Positions 43,842 to 53,854 of a DNA stretch of 64,000 nucleotides are shown piece by piece. The stretch's first letter is position 1; each line of letters opens with the position of its first letter. The position numbers and the translations under genes are program-made. Origin of the DNA: CAVYHJ01 sp963768165 [NCBI: uncultured bacterium] (GTDB taxonomy: Bacteria; UBP4; UBA4092); the NCBI GenBank assembly GCA_963768165.1, contig CAVYHJ010000002.1, positions 62,001 through 126,000 on the forward strand, written 5' to 3'. A model generated the notes under the pieces. It was given only the letters and a program-made list of their open reading frames with translations, made no database searches and was not told where the DNA came from.

Positions 43842-44581
43842 CCTACCCGACCAAAACGCCGTTCTCGTTTCTGAAAATCTATAATAGCTTGATAGAGATG
43901 TTCCCGCCGGAATTCCGGCCAGAGGATTTCTGTAAACCATAATTCCGCGTAGGCCAGTTGCCACAATAGAAAATTGCTAATACGTTGTTCACCGCTGGTT
44001 CGTATCAGTAAATCGGGGTCTGGTAAATAAGGTGCGTACAACCGTTGGGCAATGGATTTCTCGGTCACCTCTGTCGACAATATTTCACCGGATTTTATAT
44101 CTCGAATAATTCCATTCACCGCGTCCAATATTTCTGTTCTGCTGCCATAGTTGAACGCTAGATTCAAAATTAATTTGGTATTGTCTTGTGTTGCTTTTTG
44201 CGCCACTTCCATCGCTTCAAGCACCCGGTCAGGCAACCGTTCTGTACGGCCGGTTAGAATAAGACGTACCCTGTTTTCATTCATCTCCGGGATTTCATCA
44301 TACAGAAATTTTTCCATAAGTTTCATTAATGCACTAACTTCGGAAGCGGGTCTCTGCCAGTTTTCCAGAGAAAATGCGTACAGCGTCAGTGCTTTAACAC
44401 CAACTTCGCAACATCCTTCAACGGTATCCCGTACCGACTTAATCCCCCGGCGATGCCCCTCAATCCGCGGGAAATGCCGCTGTTTGGCCCATCGTCCGTT
44501 CCCGTCCATAATGATAGCAACATGATGGGGCAGGCGTTTTTTGTCAATTTTGGATAGCAATTCTTTTTTATCCAATTTCAT
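43838..44581 (-). CDS. uppS: undecaprenyl diphosphate synthase UppS
   Basis: This cis-prenyltransferase makes the C55 lipid carrier of cell-wall synthesis. The 247-residue protein has the catalytic motif HVAIIMDGNGRWAKQR (residues 19-34), HRRGIKSVRDTVEGC, LTLYAFSLENWQRP and the C-terminal LLIRTSGEQRISNFLLWQ with AELWFTEILWPEF. It follows a bidirectional terminator after frr and overlaps cdsA by four bases. Confidence 0.96.
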   Translation of the reverse strand: MKLDKKELLSKIDKKRLPHHVAIIMDGNGRWAKQRHFPRIEGHRRGIKSVRDTVEGCCEVGVKALTLYAFSLENWQRPASEVSALMKLMEKFLYDEIPEMNENRVRLILTGRTERLPDRVLEAMEVAQKATQDNTKLILNLAFNYGSRTEILDAVNGIIRDIKSGEILSTEVTEKSIAQRLYAPYLPDPDLLIRTSGEQRISNFLLWQLAYAELWFTEILWPEFRREHLYQAIIDFQKRERRFGRVG

Positions 44582-44597
44582 CCTTCACCCTTGGAAA

Positions 44598-44628
44598 GAT
44601 AAAAAGCGGGCATCACCCGCTTTTTATC
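44598..44628. terminator. bidirectional terminator between frr and uppS
   Basis: Perfect 13-base arms GATAAAAAGCGGG / CCCGCTTTTTATC around loop CATCA. The A/T-rich outer ends provide a T-run in both directions. On the minus strand it ends transcripts coming from frr and so partly insulates uppS-cdsA-lptF/G. Confidence 0.85.
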
Positions 44629-44676
44629 CATTATTCTATCCGGCCATTCTACGATTTATGCTCACCTTCGTGAGCA

Positions 44677-45237
44677 TCAAACTTCCATGATTTCTTCTTC
44701 TTTTTTCTTTACCGCTTTATCCACTTCCAGAATATACTTGTCATGCAATTCCTGCGCTTTTTTTTCATTATGTTTTCCATCATCTTCCGGGATTTTCCCC
44801 TCTTTTTCCAACTTCTTGAACTCTTCCACTGTATGCCTGCGGATATTGCGGATGGAAACTTTTCCCTCCTCCGCCAGTTTATGAACTACCTTGACCAATT
44901 CTTTCCGCCGTTCTTCGGTCAATTGAGGCATGTGTAGCCGAATAATCTTCCCATCGTTTTGCGGGGTAATTCCCAAATCGGATTTTAAAATGGCTTTTTC
45001 AATGGCACTTACTAATGATGTATCCCACGGTTGAATCTGCATGGTGCGAGGTTCGGGAACCGATAAACTCGCAACTTGTTTGATGGGCATTGGGTTCCCA
45101 TATGCTTCCACTTTGATATTATCCAACAAGGTCAGCAATGCCCTGCCCGTTCGCACCGTCGTGAATTCGTGTTTCGCATTTTCTACGGCTTTCATCATCT
45201 TCTCTTCAGTTTCTTTTAATACTCTATTTGCTTCCAT
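44677..45237 (-). CDS. frr: ribosome recycling factor
   Basis: RRF, with EF-G, splits ribosomes after termination. The 186-residue protein shows the characteristic FTTVRTGRALLTLLDNIKVEAYG (residues 25-47), IQPWDTSLVSAIEKAI and LTEERRKELVKVVHKLAEEGKVSIRNIRR. The length equals that of typical RRF. It lies 5 bases after pyrH in the rpsB-tsf-pyrH-frr order. Confidence 0.98.
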   Translation of the reverse strand: MEANRVLKETEEKMMKAVENAKHEFTTVRTGRALLTLLDNIKVEAYGNPMPIKQVASLSVPEPRTMQIQPWDTSLVSAIEKAILKSDLGITPQNDGKIIRLHMPQLTEERRKELVKVVHKLAEEGKVSIRNIRRHTVEEFKKLEKEGKIPEDDGKHNEKKAQELHDKYILEVDKAVKKKEEEIMEV

Positions 45238-45242
45238 AATGT

Positions 45243-45983
<741 letters not shown>

Positions 45984-45989
45984 TCAAAC

Positions 45990-46859
45990 TTACTTGGATT
46001 CTCCAACTTTGATACGGCCAAACTTAACGATTTTAATCTCGTCACCAATTTCCTTGGATACATTCTGTATATATTGTCCGACAGTTATTTTATCATCTTT
46101 GATAAATAATTGATCCGTCAGGCAGACCATGGAATAATATTTTGCCAGTTTCCCCTCGGCGATTTTATCTAATATTTTCTCAGGTTTTCCTTCCTGTTTC
46201 GCCTGCTCTTTATATATTTCTTTTTCTTTGTCAATAATCTCTTTGGGGATTTCCGTTCGGCTAACATATTCCGGTGTTTGTGACGCCACCTGCATAGCGA
46301 TATCACGTATAAACGTTTTTACTTTCTCATGAGCAGCAGACACTTCATTCTGTGTCCCGATTTCTACCAGGACACCCAGTTTACTGATTCCGGGCTTGGG
46401 ACTGGGATGCAGGTAAGAACCCACAACACCCGCTCCGCTATGATCAAATCGGAAAATTTTACCGACTGAAATATTCTCACCCAGCTTGGCAATCGTTTCT
46501 TTAATTTGTTCTGTAGGAAACTGCTCAGCGGACGAGAATTTCTTCTCTACCGCCAGTTTTAGTAAATCTTTAACCAATGCCTGGAACTGGTCGGTATTCG
46601 TAACAAAATCCGTTTCGCAATTCAGTTCAAACAACAAACCGGATTTGCCGTCTGCGGAGATATGCAGACCTACGCAGCCATCTTTGGCGGCTCGTCCGGC
46701 TTTCTTCTCCGCCGTTGCCGCACCTTTTAATCGCAATATCTCAATTGCTTTCTCGATATCACCCTGTGATTCCACCAGCGCCTTTTTGCAATCCATCATT
46801 CCCGCGCCGGTTTTCTCGCGTAAATCTTGTACTATTTTTGCGTCAATTGTCGTTGCCAT
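45990..46859 (-). CDS. tsf: elongation factor Ts
   Basis: The nucleotide-exchange factor of EF-Tu. The 289-residue protein begins MATTIDAKIVQDLREKTGAGMMDCKKAL with the invariant TGAGMMDCK motif. CETDFVTNTDQFQALV lies near residue 81. The C-terminal dimerisation module includes GSYLHPSPKPGISKLGVLVEIG. It lies 59 bases downstream of rpsB. Confidence 0.97.
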   Translation of the reverse strand: MATTIDAKIVQDLREKTGAGMMDCKKALVESQGDIEKAIEILRLKGAATAEKKAGRAAKDGCVGLHISADGKSGLLFELNCETDFVTNTDQFQALVKDLLKLAVEKKFSSAEQFPTEQIKETIAKLGENISVGKIFRFDHSGAGVVGSYLHPSPKPGISKLGVLVEIGTQNEVSAAHEKVKTFIRDIAMQVASQTPEYVSRTEIPKEIIDKEKEIYKEQAKQEGKPEKILDKIAEGKLAKYYSMVCLTDQLFIKDDKITVGQYIQNVSKEIGDEIKIVKFGRIKVGESK

Positions 46860-46918
46860 TAGTTATCCTTTTCTTCAATTTTTATAATCCAAGTAAACGG
46901 TTCGAGACTTTCAAAACC

Positions 46919-47860
46919 TTATTCTTTAAACTCTTCTTCAATCTCCTCGAACTTGTCATCTTTCAACAACTCTTCCACATCTAACAAATCGGGTACTTCC
47001 AGTTTATCGTCTGCTAACCCTTCCAATTCACCTGGCTTGAATGCTGTTTCAGTGATATCCAGTACGAGTGGTACAGCAGACTCTTTCACTGCGTCCGTAT
47101 CCACAGGAACCGCCACAACTCCTTCTGCCGGGACTCCCGTCAGGTCAGAAATTTGTTTTTGCAGTTCCAATCTTCCTTCCAATACTGAATCGGCGATTCG
47201 TGAGGTTATCAATTGCACCGAGCGGATGGCGTCATCATTCGCCGGAACAATCCATTGAATAGGGTCGGGATCGCAATTGGTATCGGTAATCGCGATAATC
47301 GGGATACCCAATCGGTTGGCTTCCTTCACGGCGATTTCTTCCGTATGAGGGTCAACAATATAAACTGCAGCTGGCAAGCCTTTCATGTTTTTTACACCGC
47401 CCAAATTCTTGTTGAGCTTGTCTTTCTCTTTCATCAACCGCGCAGCTTCCTTTTTCGAACGCAGTGCCAAACTTCCGTCTTGCTCCATTTTTTCTAATAA
47501 CTGAAGACGCTTAATGCCTTTGCTGATGGTGGTGTAATTGGTTAACATTCCACCCAGCCAGCGATGGTTCACATAGGGCATTCCCGCACGTTCTGCTTCC
47601 AACTTAATGGTGTCCTGTGCCTGTTTTTTGGTTCCCACAAATAAAACTTCGGCACCGGTGGCGGATGTAACTTTCGCGAATTCACACGCGTCCCGGAACA
47701 TTTTCATAGTTTTCTTCAAATCAATGATATAAATATCATTGCGTTCTCCGAAAATAAATTTCGCCATCTTGGGATTCCAACGGCGGGTCTGGTGGCCGAA
47801 ATGTACTCCGGCTTCCAAGAATTGCTTGATCGTGACCTGAGCGGCCGACGAACTGGTCAT
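46919..47860 (-). CDS. rpsB: 30S ribosomal protein S2
   Basis: I start at the ATG at 47860 ([18 protein letters not shown]), which has a strong CAGGAGGAAG site. The longer frame from 47962 has no such site and would be untypical. About 313 residues. [24 protein letters not shown] and [13 protein letters not shown] are S2 signatures. [18 protein letters not shown] and [17 protein letters not shown] motifs follow. The C-terminal ~70-residue extension is acidic ([22 protein letters not shown]), longer than in E. coli. Confidence 0.97.
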   Translation of the reverse strand: MTSSSAAQVTIKQFLEAGVHFGHQTRRWNPKMAKFIFGERNDIYIIDLKKTMKMFRDACEFAKVTSATGAEVLFVGTKKQAQDTIKLEAERAGMPYVNHRWLGGMLTNYTTISKGIKRLQLLEKMEQDGSLALRSKKEAARLMKEKDKLNKNLGGVKNMKGLPAAVYIVDPHTEEIAVKEANRLGIPIIAITDTNCDPDPIQWIVPANDDAIRSVQLITSRIADSVLEGRLELQKQISDLTGVPAEGVVAVPVDTDAVKESAVPLVLDITETAFKPGELEGLADDKLEVPDLLDVEELLKDDKFEEIEEEFKE

Positions 47861-48045
47861 AAATACTTCCTCCTGTTTTGGGTTTTTGTCTTCCGCTTTT
47901 TTCGACTTTCTTTGTGACCCATCCTTGCCAACCGCTGGGGTCGGACAGACAGGCACCCTCAAAGAAATCCAAAAGCGTGCGGAATTTTCCCAAGATTTAA
48001 TTGGGAAAAGGTGCTTTATTGCCCTAAATAGGGTTCAATAAGCGG
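47861..48045 (-). promoter_or_regulatory. long 5' leader of rpsB, possibly structured
   Basis: The leader between the candidate promoter (48052-48081) and the ATG is about 185 bases. It contains TTTTCCCAA/TTGGGAAAA (about 47984-48010) and a GC-rich segment, CCCAGCGGTTGGC. Many bacteria regulate rpsB-tsf through S2 binding to such a leader. I do not recognise a known consensus here. Confidence 0.4.
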
Positions 48046-48051
48046 TATTCT

Positions 48052-48081
48052 TTTATATCATAAATGACCCCTTTTGCGCAA
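48052..48081 (-). promoter_or_regulatory. sigma70-like promoter for rpsB-tsf-pyrH-frr
   Basis: On the minus strand TTGCGC (48076-48081), an 18-base spacer and TATAAA (48052-48057). It lies just beyond the holB stop and gives a transcript start near 48045. Confidence 0.55.
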
Positions 48082-48114
48082 TCTTTCTCTTGATAAGTTT
48101 TATATTCCAAAGTC

Positions 48115-49125
48115 TCAAGCGGTAGCCTGATTGGCACGAAGGAGTACAGTTTCAATAGTAAATGGAGAATTAATATATTTTTCTCTCATGACAAAGTCAA
48201 GGTATTCCAATCTTTGGATGGCGGAACGGATCGCTGTCCAAGACCATTTGGAAGAGATATTGGATATTTCCTTTTGAAAATCGGAATTAATAATCAGGTT
48301 TTCATCTTTGGTAATCCTGTAGACCAAAATATCCCGTAACCAAAATAACACCCAATTGTAAAAAATAATAAGCTCCGTGTCGGTGGGAACGTCGGCTTGT
48401 TCCACCAAAGTAAAAATATGTTTAACATCGGATGGCTGGTGTTCCGCCAAAAAAGCATAAAGATTTTGGCGGGATTTCATAAACGATTTATCGGATAACA
48501 TTTTTGCCATGCCGACGGACCCATCGGACAAATTCGCTGCCAACTTTGCAGTCTCTGAGTTGACATTGAATTTTTTTATGAGAAGATTTTTCGTGAGTTC
48601 GCGCGACAACCGACTGAATTTTACGGATTGGCAACGGGAAACTATTGTAGGTAATAACTGCAAGATATTGGAAGAGACGAGAATCATGATAACGCCGTCG
48701 GAGGGTTCTTCCAAGGTTTTAAGAAGAGCGTTGGCGGACTCCGGGTTCATTCGTTCGGCATCCGGTATAAGATAGACCCGCTGATTTCCACGATAGGAGA
48801 TCATGAAATTGGTGTTGCGGATAAAATCACGGAGTTGTTCGATTTTGTATCCAAGCTGCCCTTCCGGCTCCAGCCAAGTAAAATTGGGATGTTCATCCAA
48901 AGTAAAACGGTGACAGGAATCGCATTTCCCACAAGCATCGCCGTCTTCTGTGAGTTTATTACAGAGCAATGCCATGGCAAACCGGCGTGCCACAGTTTCT
49001 TTCCCCACACCCTCCGGCCCGTGAAATAAATAAGCATGAGCGGGTTGCTCACCGCGGACGATGTTTTGTAAATATCCAACAATCAGCGAGTGTCCGGCAA
49101 TTTCTTGAAAGGGTGTGGTTTCCAT
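48115..49125 (-). CDS. holB: DNA polymerase III delta' subunit HolB
   Basis: A clamp-loader component of 336 residues. The AAA+ domain has HAYLFHGPEGVGKETVARRFA (about residues 30-50), a zinc module with four cysteines (CGKCDSCHRF and the upstream Cys), and the sensor region SSNILQLLPTIVSRCQSVKF. The P-loop reads GVGKE instead of GKT, as expected for a non-hydrolysing delta'-type subunit. C-terminal helices form the collar. It is 17 bases after the holA-like gene. Confidence 0.92.
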   Translation of the reverse strand: METTPFQEIAGHSLIVGYLQNIVRGEQPAHAYLFHGPEGVGKETVARRFAMALLCNKLTEDGDACGKCDSCHRFTLDEHPNFTWLEPEGQLGYKIEQLRDFIRNTNFMISYRGNQRVYLIPDAERMNPESANALLKTLEEPSDGVIMILVSSNILQLLPTIVSRCQSVKFSRLSRELTKNLLIKKFNVNSETAKLAANLSDGSVGMAKMLSDKSFMKSRQNLYAFLAEHQPSDVKHIFTLVEQADVPTDTELIIFYNWVLFWLRDILVYRITKDENLIINSDFQKEISNISSKWSWTAIRSAIQRLEYLDFVMREKYINSPFTIETVLLRANQATA

Positions 49126-49142
49126 TATTTATATTCCGTTCA

Positions 49143-50003
49143 TTATGATTCCAAACATCGAGTCATCCAATCCTGAATAATATCCAGGGGATTTTCGCTG
49201 ACGATTTCTGTATTTTTCCTCGGACGAATCCGATCTTCCACATCAAATAAACTTTCATAGGCAATGAGAAGTTGGGATTGTTGAAAGTTCCTCTCGAATT
49301 GTTGAATCGCTTCCTTTTGGTCTGAATCAAAATACCATGCTTTGGGCATCTCTTGATTGGTAATCACAATTCTTAAAGACTCCCGCATCCGTTTGGAAAT
49401 GGATTCACAAAGTTTATTGACTTTACTTTTCGGTGTAGTCCCCACCAGGTCTTGAAAAATAAGAACGGCATCGTCCAATTTCCTAGAAGCGACAGCGTTG
49501 ATCAGTGTCCCCAACTTAAACCCGGTCTCCGTCTCAATAATCTGTCCTTCTTTTTGAATAAATTTATAAAAGGAAGAGCGCTTGTCAATCCAACGCTTTT
49601 TCTCGTCGTCCACCCAAAAAAGAAAAATGGCGACGCACGTAGGATTTTCCTGTTCACCCAATTCTCTCATCTCTTCCATCATACTTTCCATATCTTTGGA
49701 TAACTTTTTACTGCGCTGGATGAGCGGACAATCGTTGAAAACAATCACTCGGCGTGGAGCAAGAAATGGCATGGTATCCAGAAAATCGCGATTATCACGA
49801 AATACTTTTACGTCAAAATCCGCCTGCAAATAATTCCCGTCACGGAATTCTTTCGGAAGAATCTCATCCAAAACCAATCCTAAAAATTCATTAATCTGGG
49901 ACTCTTCTTCGCCATGTATCAGATAAACAGGATGAATAGTGCCTTTTTTTATGTTATCAAGAATATCTCTGACAGATGAGGTTGCAATATTTTTTTGAGC
50001 CAT
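49143..50003 (-). CDS. holA: DNA polymerase III delta subunit HolA-like
   Basis: A diverged clamp-loader 'wrench' of 286 residues. The start VRDILDNIKKGTIHPVYLIHGEEESQINEFL is typical of HolA, as is the middle FLAPRRVIVFNDCPLI with the LNR-like pattern. The C-terminal part is helical. It is shorter than E. coli HolA (343). Its ATG directly abuts the stop of the methyltransferase gene, and its own stop is 17 bases before holB, so methyltransferase-holA-holB form one reading unit. Confidence 0.8.
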   Translation of the reverse strand: MAQKNIATSSVRDILDNIKKGTIHPVYLIHGEEESQINEFLGLVLDEILPKEFRDGNYLQADFDVKVFRDNRDFLDTMPFLAPRRVIVFNDCPLIQRSKKLSKDMESMMEEMRELGEQENPTCVAIFLFWVDDEKKRWIDKRSSFYKFIQKEGQIIETETGFKLGTLINAVASRKLDDAVLIFQDLVGTTPKSKVNKLCESISKRMRESLRIVITNQEMPKAWYFDSDQKEAIQQFERNFQQSQLLIAYESLFDVEDRIRPRKNTEIVSENPLDIIQDWMTRCLES

Positions 50004-52502
50004 TTATATAAATCCGTCAAAATTAGTTTGAACCGCACCTGATTTTTCTTTTTTGCCGAGTTTGATTTGATCTACTATGTTAATCAATTGTGTATCATTA
50101 CTCTTCAAATTTTTATATTCTTGTTTAAAGGTTTCAAAATAAATAACCTTCCAATTGCCTTGTTGATATTCCTGGAAAAACATGGGTGATTTAAGTTTTC
50201 GTTTCAATTGTTCTTCCCGTGCCTCCGGAAGAATCATATATCGTTCGATGTCACCTGTGATATTTGAACCGCGCACCAACGCACTGGTCATGGAGGTCGT
50301 TGCCTCAATTTCAAATACATGAGTAATCGTCCGGTTCTTTATCCAGAGTACATCAATTTGTCCAACGGTATCCAGATTGGTCGCATTCTTAATTACAGAA
50401 AGTTCTATATTCACATAATTGCTTAGTTTTAATGTTTTGCCTGTTATCGTAGAAACAGTTTCTGACTGTTCCTTTTTGCCAACCCAGACTTTATAACCTA
50501 ATTGATCCCCTAGTTCGGACAACATACTAATTAATAATCCATGTTCCCTTTGGGCTTGCTTGATTTCCGGTTTTAACATCCAATATCCACCGGATACTTC
50601 ACGAGCATAAATTTGCAACGCTTCTTTGATGCTGGTGCTGTCAGTGGTTAACGAGTTCGGAAATTGAATACTGACTTTTTCCCAAGCATCTGTAAAAGTG
50701 ATTCTGACATCGGAATTTAACAAACGATAGATCACTTCCTCCACTCTTTCCAATAAGGGGACATCTTCAATTCTTGTCTTTTTCAGAACCTCTTCGGTCA
50801 ACCACCACAATTCACCTTTAGCGCCTCCTATTTCGGCAGGTACAAGACAAAATTCTTTTTTAAGATGGTCTTCCAATACAGTTTTAATATCCAGTCCGGT
50901 ATCCAAACTGGAAAAATAACCATTTTTCGCCAAGACCGGATCAACATAATTAATAATCAATGTATAAGGAGTTGGTTCTGCCCTTTCAGCAATTAGATGA
51001 ATGGTAGTGTCTACTACGATAGATTCAAAACGTCGCGTATCAATTTCTTGTGGTTCTTTCTTACCCAAGTCAAACGAAGGTTTATGAAATCGTAAATAAA
51101 AGTCTCCGGTTGCAGAACCAAATGGTTGGAGTAACGATTTTGCCGAGGGTCTTGCCAATTCTTGATGGTGAATCTTTTGAAATTCAAAACCAGCAAAGGT
51201 TGCCGCACGAATGGTTGCGTTACGGACTTTAAAAGTGGGGCTATGAAAAGTTACCGTGCAATAAGAGTCCGGCTTTATGATATTAAACATTTCTGTAAAT
51301 GCCCTCCGTAACATGGCATGATATACGTCAAAATCTTTACCCTGTCTTTCATTTCTAACAATTTCCTTAGATACGATTTCTTCAAGATAACCTTTTGAGT
51401 GCGTCAGCCAGGCAACCCAGAGAAAAGCCAATTCACCGAATTGTACAGCCGCATCATAGGGGGGATCTGTGAAAATGTAATCAATGCATTGACTGTGTTG
51501 TCTTTCTATTTTTTCCATGAAATCCAAGGAATCACCGCGCAAAATAAATATATCCGCTTTCTTATTGAGTACCTCAGAAATGGTTTTACCAAACTTGATT
51601 TTTGAATAATATTTATTCGACTCTTTTTTTGCTTCAATGATTCCTTGAGGGCCCAAAATCGAACTTTCAAATTTATCCCATACGTTTTGCTCCATAAAGG
51701 TTTCTGCATACCAGTAACTATGTTCATTCCAAACCGAACTGAAAGGTCTTGTGGGTCGAACGGGCATCATCCGAGTACATAAATGAATAATAGAGACAAA
51801 AGAAATTACCAGAAAATCGTGTAAATCCTGTTTCTTTTCTTGTTGGATGGCATCATAAAGAATTGATGCTGCCAACAAATTTTTTTTAGTAAATAATTCA
51901 TCCAATGACTCGTATTGTTGCTTCTCTTTAAAGGGTGAACCGTCGGGATAGTAGAGCGGATTTTGTGGATACCAGTATTTAATTTTCGTTTTGTTAATCT
52001 CCTCGATTAAGTCCTTATCTCCTTTTGTTAATCGGCATCCTTTTTCCTGACGGTCTTTACAATAAGGACAAACATAACGAATTTCTTTACATTTATCACT
52101 AGACCAAATTGCACAAGCGATGGGAATTTCTCTTTTGCAGGAACGACAATTGGTTACATAGAGTTCGAGAATTTTGTCTTTAACCTTCTTTTCAATCCGA
52201 TGAAACGCATCCTCAAGTTCTTGCAGGTCAACGGGTTTAATTGTTAGGCGTAATATTTCAGTTGAAATGGGTAACAAATCACAACAAATAACTCGTTTCC
52301 CCTGTTTCAACGATTCCAATGCCGTTACACCACTTCCAGAAAATGGGTCAAATACAACACCATTCTCAGGACAATACGCTTTGATGTGTTCCGCTACAAC
52401 ATTCCATGTTTTTCTCGACCAGAATTTATGCCAAACATACATGGAAGTGTGCGCCATGGGAGGCATATTTCTTTCAATATGAGTGAAGGATTTGGCAATC
52501 AT
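50004..52502 (-). CDS. orphan DNA methyltransferase fused to a possible nuclease-like C-terminal domain
   Basis: An 832-residue protein. Motif I appears early as VFDPFSGSGVTALESLKQGKR (about residues 49-69). Motif IV is late, IDYIFTDPPYDAAVQFGELAF (about 339-359), indicating a DNA base methyltransferase with a long insertion that includes a zinc-ribbon-like set, CRSCKREIPIAC and CPYCKDRQEKGC. The C-terminal ~130 residues have GQIDVLWIKNRTITHVFEIEATTS, which resembles a PD-(D/E)XK core but lacks the usual lysine. Overall it recalls large DUF1156-type methylases. No specificity or separate restriction gene is adjacent. It precedes holA without a gap. A type II or solitary modification enzyme is the likely role. 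Confidence 0.72.
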   Translation of the reverse strand: MIAKSFTHIERNMPPMAHTSMYVWHKFWSRKTWNVVAEHIKAYCPENGVVFDPFSGSGVTALESLKQGKRVICCDLLPISTEILRLTIKPVDLQELEDAFHRIEKKVKDKILELYVTNCRSCKREIPIACAIWSSDKCKEIRYVCPYCKDRQEKGCRLTKGDKDLIEEINKTKIKYWYPQNPLYYPDGSPFKEKQQYESLDELFTKKNLLAASILYDAIQQEKKQDLHDFLVISFVSIIHLCTRMMPVRPTRPFSSVWNEHSYWYAETFMEQNVWDKFESSILGPQGIIEAKKESNKYYSKIKFGKTISEVLNKKADIFILRGDSLDFMEKIERQHSQCIDYIFTDPPYDAAVQFGELAFLWVAWLTHSKGYLEEIVSKEIVRNERQGKDFDVYHAMLRRAFTEMFNIIKPDSYCTVTFHSPTFKVRNATIRAATFAGFEFQKIHHQELARPSAKSLLQPFGSATGDFYLRFHKPSFDLGKKEPQEIDTRRFESIVVDTTIHLIAERAEPTPYTLIINYVDPVLAKNGYFSSLDTGLDIKTVLEDHLKKEFCLVPAEIGGAKGELWWLTEEVLKKTRIEDVPLLERVEEVIYRLLNSDVRITFTDAWEKVSIQFPNSLTTDSTSIKEALQIYAREVSGGYWMLKPEIKQAQREHGLLISMLSELGDQLGYKVWVGKKEQSETVSTITGKTLKLSNYVNIELSVIKNATNLDTVGQIDVLWIKNRTITHVFEIEATTSMTSALVRGSNITGDIERYMILPEAREEQLKRKLKSPMFFQEYQQGNWKVIYFETFKQEYKNLKSNDTQLINIVDQIKLGKKEKSGAVQTNFDGFI

Positions 52503-52525
52503 AATTGTTGGTTATTGTAACATAA

Positions 52526-53854
52526 TCATATTTTTAAGCGTGTAGAAAATAGATGTCCCAGTTGTGTAAATAATTTTTGGGGTACGGCAGTGAACTGGTT
52601 AATGACGACTTGATTAAATGGAGTCAAGCCGTCTCTGTCCAAAAGGTTGGTCACATATTGAAACATTAATCCGAAATTCCAGAGGATTAGGACAATACCG
52701 ACAGCATACACTATTTTTTTGTAATTTTGCGCAAAGAGATATTCAAATAAACCGGGAAGACCGAAAATGAACAACGGGCTGGATGACAAGAACATTCGAT
52801 GCCCGAAGGAATGAGCGCCCCACCAGGTTCTCCAGGAACCGATAATCCAGAGTTGGATGAGAAAAATAATAACGAGAGACAGGGTTAAAGATTTTTCTTT
52901 TTTGTAAAAATAGATAAGTCCGATTATTCCGACCAGAAAGATAGGATTCCATGTTAGCAAGCCGTGCCTCCCGGAAAATAACACTCCAATGATATGGGGA
53001 TGCAGAAAATTCATGTGCGCTCCAACTTCTTCCGACTGCGGACCGCTGAAATAAGAACCGAAAATCCCTTTCCAAGCGAGCATTTCAGGCAGGAAAGCAA
53101 TGATAAAGCAAATAATGAAAACAAGAATTTTTCGGGGACAGGGAAAAGAAGTTTCAGGCGGCTTTTTAAATATCAGACAGAATATCGGTACAAATACAAA
53201 TAGAATATCCTGTAACCTGACCATAGACATTAAACCGGCAGACAGTCCCAAAAATATCCAATCCATCAAAGAGTTTTTTCCATCCAAATAAATCCTGCAC
53301 CATAAAAATAGAAATAGAGCAACGGCAAACAGCGAGTTGGCGTGCGCCATAGAAGGATGTAAATACATATAGAAAACAAGAGGAGAGCTTAACCAAAAAA
53401 TCAATATGGCGGCGAACACCGATTCCTTTGAAAAGAATCGAATTGCCATTTTATAAATTAATAAAAGCCCAATAAATCCGTAAAGCGAAGATGCGAAACA
53501 GACAGCGACCACATAAAGCGCTGAATAGCCGTCCGCCGGCGCGATATGGAATATTAAATTTATATAGTGCGCCGCGATATAAAAAGGCGACCATAAAACC
53601 GCCGACCCGATAGGGACTCCCACAACCGGTCTCCCGGTGACGGTACTATGTCCCACAATAACATATTGATTCCCGTAATGGGCAAATTCATTGGTAAAAT
53701 CCAAATCGTGATCGAAAAATAATGAGCGGAGGTAAACGTAATATCCAATTCCATCATTCCCAATAACCCGGGGTGTCAAAAGAACAATTAATAACAAGAC
53801 ATAGACAAGAATCAGAATTTTTGCATAGTTTGGTGTCTTTTTAAATATCGCCAT
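52526..53854 (-). CDS. polytopic membrane protein, GT-C glycosyltransferase-like
   Basis: The 442-residue protein has roughly ten transmembrane segments. The first large loop reads VIGNDGIGYYVYLRSLFFDHDLDFTNEF and carries the acidic residues (ND and DHDLD) expected at the catalytic loop of GT-C (PMT/ArnT-like) enzymes that use lipid-linked sugars. It overlaps the stop of the Xaa-Pro peptidase gene by one base (TAATG), so the two are coupled. No recognisable soluble domain. The donor and acceptor are unknown. Confidence 0.7.
   Translation of the reverse strand: MAIFKKTPNYAKILILVYVLLLIVLLTPRVIGNDGIGYYVYLRSLFFDHDLDFTNEFAHYGNQYVIVGHSTVTGRPVVGVPIGSAVLWSPFYIAAHYINLIFHIAPADGYSALYVVAVCFASSLYGFIGLLLIYKMAIRFFSKESVFAAILIFWLSSPLVFYMYLHPSMAHANSLFAVALFLFLWCRIYLDGKNSLMDWIFLGLSAGLMSMVRLQDILFVFVPIFCLIFKKPPETSFPCPRKILVFIICFIIAFLPEMLAWKGIFGSYFSGPQSEEVGAHMNFLHPHIIGVLFSGRHGLLTWNPIFLVGIIGLIYFYKKEKSLTLSLVIIFLIQLWIIGSWRTWWGAHSFGHRMFLSSSPLFIFGLPGLFEYLFAQNYKKIVYAVGIVLILWNFGLMFQYVTNLLDRDGLTPFNQVVINQFTAVPQKLFTQLGHLFSTRLKI

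Noticed and set aside
43842-43964. 41-residue N-terminal extension of CdsA
   Set aside because: It lies entirely inside uppS and lacks similarity to the family; the ATG at 43841 is normal.
47861-47962. 34-residue N-terminal extension of S2
   Set aside because: The strong AGGAGG site favours the ATG at 47860.
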